Source of the DNA: Bacteroidales bacterium
Lineage (GTDB): Bacteria; Bacteroidota; Bacteroidia; Bacteroidales; UBA3663
DNA length: 47,060 nt
Direction: 5' to 3'
Assembly (NCBI GenBank): GCA_017548545.1
Contig: JAFYZW010000089.1
Coordinates: forward strand, 1 to 47,060
Both the position numbers and the translations under genes were made by a program. The notes under the pieces were generated by a model, which saw only the letters and a list, made by a program, of their open reading frames with translations, was not told the origin of the DNA and searched no databases. Positions 8,092-16,971 of the stretch are shown piece after piece; position 1 is the stretch's first letter; each line of letters begins with the position of its first letter.

Positions 8092-9177
8092 TTATTCCCA
8101 CGCTATCTCGCCCGAGCCAAGACAGATACGGCCATCGGGGGTATAGATTACGCAGAATTGACCGGGAGCGACGCCGTTGGTTTTCTGGTCCATCTTGAGA
8201 TAATAGCTGTCATCGGGGCGACGCGAAAGGCTACCTGAACGAAGCTCGGCGACATGACGAATCTTGAAAAGAACAGAGGCCTCATCATTCGTGACCTGAA
8301 GAATGGGGGTCTGAGTCTCGTAGGGATTCAAAGTGATCCAATGCATGTCGCGCATCACTAGTTCATCCTTCATTTGAGCTTCGGGCTGATAACCTCGGCT
8401 CACATACACGACATTTTCGTCGATATCCTTCTTAACCACAAACCATGGGCCGCCACTCAAGTAGAGTCCCTTGCGTTGGCCGATGGTGTGAAACCAGAAT
8501 CCTTGATGATGGCCCAACACCTTGCCTGTCTCAATCTCGACAATCGGGCCCTCCTTCTTGCCCAGGAAACGTTCGATGAACTGGTTATAGTCAATCTTTC
8601 CGAGGAAACAGATGCCCTGCGAATCCTTTCGATGGGCGCTGGGCAACTTGGCCTCCTCGGCAATGCGACGCACCTCCCCTTTCGCCATCTTGCCGATGGG
8701 GAAAAGACTATGTGCCACCTGCAGGCCCGTAAGCTGAGCCAAAAAGTCAGTCTGGTCCTTGACGGGATCGGGCGTAGTGCCCAACCACGACAAGCCATCC
8801 TCCTCAATCACTGTGGCATAATGACCTGTCGCCGTCTTGTCATAAAGATGTCCTACCCGCTGGTCGAAAGCTCCGAACTTAATGAGGCGATTGCACATCA
8901 CATCGGGATTGGGCGTAAAGCCTCGCTTCACTTTGTCGATGGTATAGGCTACAACATTGTCCCAATAGTCCTTCTGGAGATCCACGACATCATACTTCAA
9001 GCCATAGCGATGAGCCATGGCCTGAACAATCTCAAGATCTTCCTCCTGAGGACAGCTATAACCGTCATCCATGCCAATCTTGATATAGAAGAGGTCGGGA
9101 TGATAACCCTGCTCGCAAAGCAGGTGGACAGCTACACTGCTATCGACACCTCCTGATAATAAGGCTGCGATATTCAT
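8092..9177 (-). CDS. mnmA: tRNA-specific 2-thiouridylase
   Basis: Catalyses 2-thiolation of U34 in tRNA for Lys, Glu and Gln using ATP and a persulfide donor. The frame is open further upstream to 9372, but ATG at 9177 starts [20 protein letters not shown], the exact MnmA beginning with the PP-loop SGGVDSS at 8-14, so the extension is not coding. Catalytic Cys95 lies in NPDVMCN and the second active Cys190 in [10 protein letters not shown]; the C-terminal beta-barrel follows. At 361 residues the length is normal. It lies between the GH106 gene and the carboxylesterase, an odd place for a housekeeping tRNA gene. Its 71-base leader has decayed 9-nt repeats (TTCGAACCC-like). Confidence 0.95.
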   Translation of the reverse strand: MNIAALLSGGVDSSVAVHLLCEQGYHPDLFYIKIGMDDGYSCPQEEDLEIVQAMAHRYGLKYDVVDLQKDYWDNVVAYTIDKVKRGFTPNPDVMCNRLIKFGAFDQRVGHLYDKTATGHYATVIEEDGLSWLGTTPDPVKDQTDFLAQLTGLQVAHSLFPIGKMAKGEVRRIAEEAKLPSAHRKDSQGICFLGKIDYNQFIERFLGKKEGPIVEIETGKVLGHHQGFWFHTIGQRKGLYLSGGPWFVVKKDIDENVVYVSRGYQPEAQMKDELVMRDMHWITLNPYETQTPILQVTNDEASVLFKIRHVAELRSGSLSRRPDDSYYLKMDQKTNGVAPGQFCVIYTPDGRICLGSGEIAWE

Positions 9178-9248
9178 ATTTGAGTGTTCGAAAGGTTGCT
9201 CCCAATGGTCGCGTCCGAGGGAAGCGAGGGGTTCGAAAGGAGCTGTTT

Positions 9249-12008
9249 TTATTTGATGGGGATCAGTTTGACGGTGGAATTCAGGCCACCAGGCATGACA
9301 TCCCAGTTGCCATAATAGCTCACTGCGCCACCCTTGAGATTTGCGATATTGGCATTCTTGAAGATACGCCACACAAAGCCCTGTCGATCCATCTCGGCTA
9401 CGTAGTTGGCTGCAAGACCTGTCACGTCAATCTCAATTGTATTGCTGCCGGCACGCAGATACTTGCCCACACTGAGTTGGAACGGAGCACAGAAGGCAAT
9501 GCCTGCATCGCGACCGTTGATATAGACATGGGCACTTTCGCGCACATCACCGAGGTCGAGGAGCACATCCTTTGAACCACTGATTGCACCTGCTGGAACA
9601 TTCACTGTTGTCGAATAACGAACAGTGCCCTTGCCCGTCTCCCAAGCTTTGCCCAAAGCCGTCCATGGCTTAAGACCTTGGATGGTCTGGTTGCCGACAC
9701 TTCCCCAAGTGTCGAAGTTCCTGGGTTTTAACGTCCATGTATTACCGGTCAAGTCAATGGCAGCCATATACTGACGGGGAGTGGCAGAGATTTTTGTGTA
9801 TTGAGCGGTGCTTTTTTGTCCCTGGAATGCCGTGATCTGACGATCGGAAACGATGGTCTGAAGGATACAGCTCTCTCCGCTAGCCAGACGAAGATAAACC
9901 TCCGAGCGACCATACTGCTGTCGAACGGGTGTCTCATACACATTGCCCGTCAATGGATTGAAGATATACGCACGGTGAGCTTCAGTTGCGAGCGCAACCC
10001 AACCATCGACACCTTTGTCCTGTAGACTGGTGATGAAATAATGATAACCCGTGACATTGTGACGACGGATGAACTTGAGTCCATGAAGCGCCGTTATATC
10101 CTCGGGCACAATCCTCGGGTACTGCTTCAATGCCGACACATAATCATCAGGATTGTCCACCGAAATGATGGTTGCTCCAAAGACCTTCCATTTCTCCAAA
10201 CGAGCTTTGACGTTGTCGGGAAGATACTTGACCTCGGGCAGAATCAAAGCCTTGTAGCGCACGCCGCTTGGAGCAATGATATTTCCTTCGTTATCAACGC
10301 CAGTGATGTCGAGAATCATCTTATCCGAGCAATAGTCCATGTCATAACCTGCATTATAGATGGTATTGACGGCATGGATGAAACGCGGTGCCTTCTTGTC
10401 CATGGAATGGATATCGAACTGCAGGAGACGTCCTGGATATTCACGAATGATATCATTATATGGAAGATAGACGAGCAGGTCATTGTCGGGCTGACCATAC
10501 TGCATCCACGACTGCACACGTGTGATATATTCGAAGAATGCAGGCGCATCTTCCCAGATCGTATTGATAGGTGACATCTCCATTGATGCATAGAAAAGAT
10601 GTCCAGGCCAGGGTGCATCCTTGGGCGAATATGTCGTGCCATGGAAGTAACAATGGTTGACACCTGCCACCATCATCAAGTCGAAATCGGGCTTACACTG
10701 GCTTAGCGATGTACGGAAATGCTCGGTAAGCCAAGTGAAGGTCTCGGCCGAAACGAACTCCTTTCCGTAGAAATGTGCGGCAGAGGCTGGGTATTTCAGC
10801 ATCGAAAGATCCGAGTCGTTCTTGCGAGTAAGCGTATCTGATCGCAGACCCACAATGCCAAAGTCGGAAAGACCGAAGCTCTCAATCTCTGGAATATCAA
10901 CGGCGGCATAGAGGTCTAGCAGATTGGCCGGACTGCCATGTGCCTGATTACGAATCTTTGCTCCATGTGTATGAGCCCACTTGATCCAAGGGTTGGTAAA
11001 CATCTTCTGGAGCAAGTCGTTCAAGGTAAGGCGATAGTCGGCGATGACCTCTTCGTGTGTCCTGAACCGGACAGCCTTGGTTTGTGGATAGGTACGATAG
11101 TTGATCGAGAAGTATTTCGAGTCATTATAGTTTGCATCCATAAAGACAGGGAAATATTCTTCCAAAGCATAGCCGCGTCGAGCCTTGAATTCCTCAAGCA
11201 TGGCAGGTGTCCAATCGGCTTCATAAACCTCATAACTGTCGTTGAAGAATGTATGGGGATAAGACACACCGCTGGCTGCAAAGGCCTTGTCGAAACGCTT
11301 GAGGTAATTCCTAACAGCTGTCGGATTGAAGTGATCCAGCACGTATCCTTCACCGCCAGGTGCAGCACGTTTGACTTGTTGGCGGGTTTTGGCGATATAA
11401 TAAGCCACAAAGAGGGTATCGTATCGATAATTGGCAAGAAATTCCTTACGTTTTTGTTCCTTTTTGATCTCATTGGCCCGTGCCTCAACCTCAAGAATCT
11501 CATTCAAATTGAGATAGGCATACACTTTCTGCAGTTTGGGGAAGTTCTTTTTCTCCTTTTCTGTCAGTTCTGGCACAACATCGCCGGCATGCCAGGTAGT
11601 GAAATAGACACGTGTAGCCGCTTCTTCAACACTTACTTCCGGACCGCCAAATGGCCAGCCGGTACCAGTGTTCATGTCAATCTCAATGCCCAGACGATTT
11701 CCTTCAGCTTCAACGTGGCCAAGCATCCTCATCCATCGAGGTGACAGGAAGTCGATATCGTTCTTCTCGTTGCCCTGCACCCCATAGATGGGAGTAATCT
11801 CGACGGCACCAATGCCGGCCTTGGCGTATGTCTCAAGGTTATACGTCAAGTTCGTGCTATCGACAGCACTGCCCATCCACCACCAACGAGTACCAGGCTT
11901 GGCCTCCTGCTTAACAACAGGCCATTCCTGAGCATTGATAGTCTCGGGCAAAGCAGTTAACAATAGACCGAGGCAAAGAGTGGAAAGGGTCGTGAAATAG
12001 TTTCGCAT
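9249..12008 (-). CDS. GH106 family alpha-L-rhamnosidase
   Basis: Large secreted glycosidase (919 residues) of the family that removes alpha-L-rhamnose, in Bacteroides chiefly from rhamnogalacturonan oligosaccharides. The signal peptide ends near TINAQ. The diagnostic N-terminal block follows: [11 protein letters not shown], then [16 protein letters not shown] and [17 protein letters not shown], typical of GH106. The central part holds [16 protein letters not shown] and [11 protein letters not shown], likely catalytic (beta/alpha)8 sequence. The C-terminus has a galactose-binding-like sandwich ([20 protein letters not shown]). It is 15 bases downstream of the GH105 gene and surely co-transcribed. 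I cannot assign the catalytic glutamates with confidence by eye. Confidence 0.88.
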   Translation of the reverse strand: MRNYFTTLSTLCLGLLLTALPETINAQEWPVVKQEAKPGTRWWWMGSAVDSTNLTYNLETYAKAGIGAVEITPIYGVQGNEKNDIDFLSPRWMRMLGHVEAEGNRLGIEIDMNTGTGWPFGGPEVSVEEAATRVYFTTWHAGDVVPELTEKEKKNFPKLQKVYAYLNLNEILEVEARANEIKKEQKRKEFLANYRYDTLFVAYYIAKTRQQVKRAAPGGEGYVLDHFNPTAVRNYLKRFDKAFAASGVSYPHTFFNDSYEVYEADWTPAMLEEFKARRGYALEEYFPVFMDANYNDSKYFSINYRTYPQTKAVRFRTHEEVIADYRLTLNDLLQKMFTNPWIKWAHTHGAKIRNQAHGSPANLLDLYAAVDIPEIESFGLSDFGIVGLRSDTLTRKNDSDLSMLKYPASAAHFYGKEFVSAETFTWLTEHFRTSLSQCKPDFDLMMVAGVNHCYFHGTTYSPKDAPWPGHLFYASMEMSPINTIWEDAPAFFEYITRVQSWMQYGQPDNDLLVYLPYNDIIREYPGRLLQFDIHSMDKKAPRFIHAVNTIYNAGYDMDYCSDKMILDITGVDNEGNIIAPSGVRYKALILPEVKYLPDNVKARLEKWKVFGATIISVDNPDDYVSALKQYPRIVPEDITALHGLKFIRRHNVTGYHYFITSLQDKGVDGWVALATEAHRAYIFNPLTGNVYETPVRQQYGRSEVYLRLASGESCILQTIVSDRQITAFQGQKSTAQYTKISATPRQYMAAIDLTGNTWTLKPRNFDTWGSVGNQTIQGLKPWTALGKAWETGKGTVRYSTTVNVPAGAISGSKDVLLDLGDVRESAHVYINGRDAGIAFCAPFQLSVGKYLRAGSNTIEIDVTGLAANYVAEMDRQGFVWRIFKNANIANLKGGAVSYYGNWDVMPGGLNSTVKLIPIK

Positions 12009-12023
12009 TTTTTTGTAATTAAT

Positions 12024-13226
12024 TTATTTCTTCATAGCCGCCAGCTTGGCAGCACCAAGACCCTGCTCCCCTGGAGATAGCTTCCAGATCTCGGTTGCGG
12101 CCAGCAACCAGCAGCCTATACCAAAATCCTCGAAGTCGAGCTTGCCATCGACAGTAACAGGCTGGCTGTCCTTAGGCTCCTTGCCCGTGCCCTGGATATA
12201 GCCGACAAAGCCACTGGGCTGCACAGCTTTCGCAAGAGCTTTCCATCCTTTTACGATAGTAGGCATGAACTCATTACGATCGAGATAGCCCTTGCGCACA
12301 CCCCAAGCCATGCCATAGATGAAGAGTGCTGTGCCCGAGGTCTCGGGGCCGCCGAAGTTATCGGGGTCACCAAGGTCGCAGTTCCAATAGCCGTCCTCAC
12401 GCTGGATGCCCTTTAGGGCCTTGCACATGGCTATGAAATCAGCTTTGTAATCATTATAGTGATATGGATCGGCTACCACCTGCCCCTTCTTGACAGGGGC
12501 TTCGGGCTCGTCGAGTTCATCCATCGTGCGAACATAAGCAGCCACCACCCAGCCATTGCCACGACTCCAATAACAGTTCTTGCCATTGGGAGTGGTGTAA
12601 GGAGGATTGAAGTCGTGATCACGCCACCAGAGTCCCTCAGTGGCATTCCACAGACCGCCATCATACTGGTTGCGGGTATATTCGTACATCTGCCACATCT
12701 TGTCCCAATACTTATGATTGCATGTAGTTCGACCAAGCTTGGCGAAAGCGGGCATACCCATCTGGAGGGCATCGATCCACCACCATCCGCTATTATCGGG
12801 GTTGTTAACGATGGCATCGAAACAAGCTATAGCCTTGCGCAGCTTGTATGATTCTGGCTCCAGGCGATAGAGGTCGACATAAGTCTGCACGCAGGCATAA
12901 TTGTCGGCATCCAAGCTGTAGGCACCGTAGCGAGGGCTCCATTTATTGCCCTCGGCCATCTTCAGATTGTATTCATAGTACTCCTCGAGCGGATAGATAC
13001 TATAAAGTGCACAGAGACCTTCGTGATAGACAGCACGAGTCCACAGATTGGTGGTACGCACCTTTCCTCCACCGAGGAAGGCATCTGCTGCATCGTATTT
13101 CTTCATAAACCAAGAGTTCACCTTCTGGGCGAGTTTGAGCACCTCAGCACGAGAAGGAAGCTGATCTTGAGCAAAGCCTGAGAGGGCAATAGCTGCCAAT
13201 GTGATGATTAAGAATAGTCTTTTCAT
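12024..13226 (-). CDS. GH105 unsaturated rhamnogalacturonyl hydrolase
   Basis: Secreted (alpha/alpha)6-barrel enzyme of 400 residues, related to Bacillus YteR/YesR, which cleaves the unsaturated uronic acid from oligosaccharides released by rhamnogalacturonan lyases. The signal peptide is MKRLFLIITLAAIALSGFAQ. The conserved active-site segment GWWWIDALQMGMPA places the catalytic Asp at about residue 152; other family blocks are YSLDADNYACVQTY, NCYWSRGNGWVVAA and GPETSGTALFIYGMAWG. It sits between GH28 (22 bases upstream) and GH106 (15 bases downstream), forming a compact operon for breaking rhamnogalacturonan I fragments. No SusC/SusD pair accompanies it. Confidence 0.93.
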   Translation of the reverse strand: MKRLFLIITLAAIALSGFAQDQLPSRAEVLKLAQKVNSWFMKKYDAADAFLGGGKVRTTNLWTRAVYHEGLCALYSIYPLEEYYEYNLKMAEGNKWSPRYGAYSLDADNYACVQTYVDLYRLEPESYKLRKAIACFDAIVNNPDNSGWWWIDALQMGMPAFAKLGRTTCNHKYWDKMWQMYEYTRNQYDGGLWNATEGLWWRDHDFNPPYTTPNGKNCYWSRGNGWVVAAYVRTMDELDEPEAPVKKGQVVADPYHYNDYKADFIAMCKALKGIQREDGYWNCDLGDPDNFGGPETSGTALFIYGMAWGVRKGYLDRNEFMPTIVKGWKALAKAVQPSGFVGYIQGTGKEPKDSQPVTVDGKLDFEDFGIGCWLLAATEIWKLSPGEQGLGAAKLAAMKK

Positions 13227-13247
13227 ATTAGATGTGTTAAGAATTAA

Positions 13248-14585
13248 TTACTTCTCAGTCCAAAAGACATGGCCTCCAGCATCATCGAGCTTAGGAGCCT
13301 TCTCGGGACTCTTCTCAGTGATATTCATGTTTTCGAATACGAAATTCGAGAGTTCATACTGGTCGGGCTTCAACTCGATCTCCTTATAGATGTCGCAGTC
13401 GATGGTGCAGTTACGCAACGTTATATGGTCGCTATAGGACATAGGTATATCCTTGCGGTCCTTCAAGTCGTAGAACTGTGTCCAGGGACGCACATAAAGT
13501 ACTCGTGAAACCTGTCCAGTGATATTCTCAACGGTGATGTATTCGTAGCGCTGAGGAGTGTCGGGACGCATCTTGAGCCAAAGCAAACGAGTAGCATGAT
13601 TTACCTTGATGCGACGTAGGATGATATTGTGATTGAACACCGATTCCGAACCACAGGTCAAGCAACCATGACAGAACCCATAGGTACAATCCTCGATAAT
13701 CACGTTGCGGTTGGCGCCATTACCCTCGCTCTTAGCAGGATCGTCGGCCCAAGGACCCTTGCCACCCTTCATGGCGACGGCATCGTCGTTCACCTCCATA
13801 TAACAACCATGCACGAGCACATCTTCGACGACATCGAGATCGATGGCATCGGTCGATGGCCCTTTGTGCGAATTAGGTTGAGCGAGGCTGAAGATCGACA
13901 CGCCGACAATCTTTACGCGCGAACTATTATATATATGTGTCGTCCAAAAGGCGGAGTTCTGAAGACGAACGCCCTCGATGGTCACATTCTTGGAGTCGGA
14001 CACATAGACAAGGCGCGGACGCTGCTCGTCCTTATTGGTACACTTGGGATTCCACTTGCGGCGGAGCCAGAACGACTGATGATACTTCAAGCCATTACCG
14101 TCGATGGTGCCCTTGCCGGTGATGGTGAATCCGTCCAGGCCTTTCACATTGATCAATGCCTCGAAGTAGGAACATGTTTCTCCCTCAATACGGGTCTTGT
14201 CGAGCTGATAATCGCCAATAAAGTCCGAACCCTGAAGGGTGGCTCCTTCGAGAAGATGGAGGTGTGTGCCCTGTTTGAAGTAAAGGCCACCCGTGAGATA
14301 GGTGCCAGCTGGTACAACAAGAACACCACCACCCTCAGCCGCTATCTTATCAATCAGATTCTGTATCTGCTGCGTATGAACAGTGCCATCGGCAAAGATA
14401 CCGTAATCGGTAAGTTTGTACTGTTTGCCCAACGACTCAACATCGACTGGTGTAAGCGTATGGAACCATTCTCCGACAGGAGTGCCATCTGGCCAAAGAT
14501 CGACCTGTACCTTGGTCTTGGGTTTGGCCGAAAGGGTAAATGGTAGCAGTAAAGCTGCAAAAACGAGAAGAAGATAGTGTTTCAT
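13248..14585 (-). CDS. GH28 family polygalacturonase / rhamnogalacturonan hydrolase
   Basis: Parallel beta-helix glycosidase of the pectinase family, 445 residues. The start is ATG at 14585 (MKHYLLLVFAALLLPFTLSA, signal peptide). The longer reading frame from 14678 only translates the tandem-repeat leader into a P/T-rich pseudo-sequence. Catalytic acids are visible as STDAID (Asp about 246 and 249) and NDDAVAMKGG (Asp about 267 and 268), followed by a CHGCLTCGSES block replacing the usual GHG-type loop. The GGVLVVPAGTYLTGGLYFK block near 85-105 is typical of bacterial GH28. It is the first gene of the pectin cassette, followed by GH105 and GH106. Whether it cuts homogalacturonan or rhamnogalacturonan is not decided by the sequence; the neighbours favour the latter. 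Confidence 0.92.
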   Translation of the reverse strand: MKHYLLLVFAALLLPFTLSAKPKTKVQVDLWPDGTPVGEWFHTLTPVDVESLGKQYKLTDYGIFADGTVHTQQIQNLIDKIAAEGGGVLVVPAGTYLTGGLYFKQGTHLHLLEGATLQGSDFIGDYQLDKTRIEGETCSYFEALINVKGLDGFTITGKGTIDGNGLKYHQSFWLRRKWNPKCTNKDEQRPRLVYVSDSKNVTIEGVRLQNSAFWTTHIYNSSRVKIVGVSIFSLAQPNSHKGPSTDAIDLDVVEDVLVHGCYMEVNDDAVAMKGGKGPWADDPAKSEGNGANRNVIIEDCTYGFCHGCLTCGSESVFNHNIILRRIKVNHATRLLWLKMRPDTPQRYEYITVENITGQVSRVLYVRPWTQFYDLKDRKDIPMSYSDHITLRNCTIDCDIYKEIELKPDQYELSNFVFENMNITEKSPEKAPKLDDAGGHVFWTEK

Positions 14586-14593
14586 GTATAAAG

Positions 14594-14676
14594 GGGGGTG
14601 AGGGGTTTGAAGGGTTCGAGGAGTTTGAGGGGTTTGAGGGGTTCTGAAGGGTTCGAAAGGTTTGAGGGGTTCGAGC
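14594..14676 (-). repeat. Degenerate 9-nt tandem repeats in the GH28 leader
   Basis: On the sense (minus) strand about nine units in a row read CTCGAACCC, CTCAAACCT, TTCGAACCC, TTCAGAACCC, CTCAAACCC, CTCAAACTC, CTCGAACCC, TTCAAACCC, CTCACCCCC, ending eight bases before the GH28 ATG. The consensus is YTCRAACCC. This is the longest copy of the family in the window. Confidence 0.85.
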
Positions 14677-14687
14677 AAATAACCGAT

Positions 14688-14723
14688 TTGAACTTTTCTT
14701 AACCTCTTGAACCTTTCTTAACC
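14688..14723 (-). repeat. 17-nt direct repeat at the end of thiL
   Basis: Plus-strand TTGAACTTTTCTTAACC (14688-14704) is followed by TTGAACCTTTCTTAACC (14707-14723), offset 19 bases, one mismatch. The second copy overlaps the thiL stop codon. Its AACC..TTCTTAACC part also appears, in opposite orientation relative to the downstream gene, in the ychF leader. Confidence 0.75.
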
Positions 14724-15794
14724 TTGGGTAAATGCATTCCAGCCTTGTGCCTTCAGCGTCACCTCGCTGTTACCGTCGCGAGTAATCATGGCGCATCCAA
14801 GCTTCTCGTCGGTGATGTGTCCAATAAGACGAACGCCAGATATCTGCTGTATCAATTCATGTTGCTCCAAAGGAACAGTGAACAACAATTCATAGTCTTC
14901 GCCGCCATTCATGGCAGCCGTGGTCACGTTGAGGTTAAATTCCTCGGCCTGGACAGCTGTCTGATAGTCGATAGGCAAACGATCTTCATAGATACGGCAG
15001 CCCACGTGGCTCTGCTTACAAATGTGGAGCATTTCACTCGACAAGCCATCACTGATGTCCATCATGCTAGTTGGCGTAACACCTGATTCCTGCAGGGCCT
15101 TGACAATATCTTTGCGCGCTTCGGGTTTGAGCTGGCGTTCGAGCAGATATTCGCGACCTTCGAACTTCGGTTGGAACTTGGGAGCCTCAGAGCCATCAGC
15201 GCCATTGTTGCTTGTGCGACGCCACTCATTGTACTCCTGCCAGAACATTGCCTTCTCCCGTTCGAGGAGTTGCAAACCCATATAGGCAGCCCCGAGATCT
15301 CCACTCACACAGACCAGATCATTCGGCTTGGCGCCATTTCGATAGATAGGGTTCTTGGCCACACCAATGGCTGTGATTGAAATGGCAAGGCCAGTCATCG
15401 ATGCTGAAGTGTCGCCACCCACCAGATCAACCCCGTAAATCTCACAAGCCAACTTCATGCCAGCATACAGTTCGTCGAGATCCTCCACAGTGAAACGTTT
15501 CGAGATGCCTAATGACACCGTGATTTGCCGTGGAGTACCCATCATGGCATAAACATCACTGAAGTTCACGACACATGCCTTATACCCCAAATGACGAAGC
15601 GGGCAATAGGTCAAGTCGAAATGAATGCCCTCGAGCAGAAGATCTGTGGTGACCACAGTCATGCCTTCGTCGGGCAGGTTGTTGATCACCGCACAATCAT
15701 CACCGACACCATAAACCGAACTAGGGTTATTGAGCTCAAAGTTTTCGGTGAGATGACGTATAAGGCCGAATTCGCCGTAATGACTGATTTCCAT
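14718..15794 (-). CDS. thiL: Thiamine-monophosphate kinase
   Basis: Phosphorylates thiamine monophosphate to the cofactor thiamine diphosphate. It is a PurM-like ATP-binding protein of 358 residues, slightly longer than the E. coli enzyme. The N-terminal glycine/acid motif VYGVGDDCAVI (about 27-37), the metal-binding TTDLLLEGIHFDL and the VNFSDVYAMMGTPRQITVSLG block are clear family features, as are VVGGDTS-like LVGGDTSAS and MDISDGLSSE. A linker of about 40 residues around NEWRRTSNNGADG is an insertion commonly present in Bacteroidota. It starts nine bases after lpxK, so the two are in one transcript. Confidence 0.95.
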   Translation of the reverse strand: MEISHYGEFGLIRHLTENFELNNPSSVYGVGDDCAVINNLPDEGMTVVTTDLLLEGIHFDLTYCPLRHLGYKACVVNFSDVYAMMGTPRQITVSLGISKRFTVEDLDELYAGMKLACEIYGVDLVGGDTSASMTGLAISITAIGVAKNPIYRNGAKPNDLVCVSGDLGAAYMGLQLLEREKAMFWQEYNEWRRTSNNGADGSEAPKFQPKFEGREYLLERQLKPEARKDIVKALQESGVTPTSMMDISDGLSSEMLHICKQSHVGCRIYEDRLPIDYQTAVQAEEFNLNVTTAAMNGGEDYELLFTVPLEQHELIQQISGVRLIGHITDEKLGCAMITRDGNSEVTLKAQGWNAFTQG

Positions 15795-15803
15795 GCTTGT
15801 GTA

Positions 15804-16970
15804 TTATTTGCCAATGGTTATATTAGCTCCTTTTACAATACCTGCACGAGGCTTCCTCACATAATCGAGCACAATCTTATCGAACTTCTCGGCATGATTC
15901 TTGAGGAAATATACCTCGGTGGGAAGATAATAGATGCGCTTGCGCAGGTCTTCATTCACCGCCGGATTGTTGACAAGGCGTGCCGCATCCTTCTCGGTGG
16001 TGATGATAACAGCTTTATTGCCACTGTCGTTCGAGACATATCCTTTGCCATTCACATCATCCAAGCGTGCTTTGATGGTCTCGATATCCTTGTCGGAGAA
16101 GTGATGGTGGTCGCCGAAGCTGATAATGTCGAGAAGACGATAATGGGTATGCACATAGTCCTCCATGACCTTGGGGTCGGCGATACCTGCTACGATAAGC
16201 ACCTCGGTCGAATGGTCGATGTCGCATTCCTCCAACGTATCGAGGTTCACGAGCATTCCGTACCTATAAGCAGAATACAAGACAGGTTGATCCAAGCGGG
16301 TAGGAATATTTGCCAGAATCTCGGTCTCCTCTTCCGCGCGCAACGCCTTCGGGCACTTGGTCACGACGAGCATGTCAGCACGCGAGATGTTCGACATAGG
16401 CTCACGCAGACGACCAGCAGGCAGCAGCATATCCTTATATAATATACGGCTATAACTGCTTAAACAGATTGTCAAACCTGGCTTCACATATCGATGTTGC
16501 ATCGCATCGTCAAGGATAATGACTTGAGGAGGAGTTTGGAGTTTCAACAGTTCGTTGATACCATGTACACGATTGGCATCGACCGCAACAATCAGGAAAG
16601 GAAATTTGTGGTAAAGCTGGTAGGGTTCGTCACCCAAGAGAGTGGCTGTTATTTTCCCGTCAGGTTCCTTACCGGCACGCGGCATCGCCACTTGATAACC
16701 TTCACTGTGCCTCTTGTAACCACGGCTCAGCACCGCAATGGGTCCATAACCATGACGATGCAACAGAGTGACCAGATATTCGGTGTGGGGTGTCTTGCCC
16801 GTTCCGCCCACAGCAAGATTGCCGACACAAATCACGGGCACAATGTCTTCGAACGACGTGGACTTCTTCTGCCCCCAATCGAACATTTTGTTACGAGCCC
16901 ACACTCCCAGACCATAAAGCCATGAGAGTGGGGCTAGTGACGGTTGATTTTTTACCTTAGGGAGATACAT
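15804..16970 (-). CDS. lpxK: Tetraacyldisaccharide 4'-kinase
   Basis: Inner-membrane kinase that phosphorylates the 4' position of the lipid A disaccharide precursor. Length 388 residues. A hydrophobic N-terminal segment (APLSWLYGLGVWARN) is followed by the family's Walker A, VGNLAVGGTGKTPHTEYL (GGTGKT at 55-60), then VLSRGYKR and VILDDAMQHRYV, which contains the conserved DDxxQHR motif. The presence confirms an LPS-bearing Gram-negative organism. It begins one base after the sppA stop and is followed by thiL, a tight operon. Confidence 0.96.
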   Translation of the reverse strand: MYLPKVKNQPSLAPLSWLYGLGVWARNKMFDWGQKKSTSFEDIVPVICVGNLAVGGTGKTPHTEYLVTLLHRHGYGPIAVLSRGYKRHSEGYQVAMPRAGKEPDGKITATLLGDEPYQLYHKFPFLIVAVDANRVHGINELLKLQTPPQVIILDDAMQHRYVKPGLTICLSSYSRILYKDMLLPAGRLREPMSNISRADMLVVTKCPKALRAEEETEILANIPTRLDQPVLYSAYRYGMLVNLDTLEECDIDHSTEVLIVAGIADPKVMEDYVHTHYRLLDIISFGDHHHFSDKDIETIKARLDDVNGKGYVSNDSGNKAVIITTEKDAARLVNNPAVNEDLRKRIYYLPTEVYFLKNHAEKFDKIVLDYVRKPRAGIVKGANITIGK

Positions 16971-16971
16971 A

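Noticed and set aside
9178..9372. N-terminal extension of MnmA
   Set aside because: It would cross the GH106 stop region; the conserved MnmA start [14 protein letters not shown] is at 9177.
13248..14585. Complete SusCD-type polysaccharide utilisation locus
   Set aside because: No SusC, SusD or hybrid two-component gene is near the pectin enzymes; the TonB receptor at 37636 is far away and has a DUF4249 partner instead.
14594..14676. CRISPR array
   Set aside because: The repeats are 9 nt, contiguous and without spacers; no cas gene is present. The same holds for the other leader repeats.
14586..14678. N-terminal extension of GH28 (P/T-rich) read through the leader repeats
   Set aside because: The 9-nt repeat keeps a frame open by its period; the true start at 14585 begins with a proper signal peptide.
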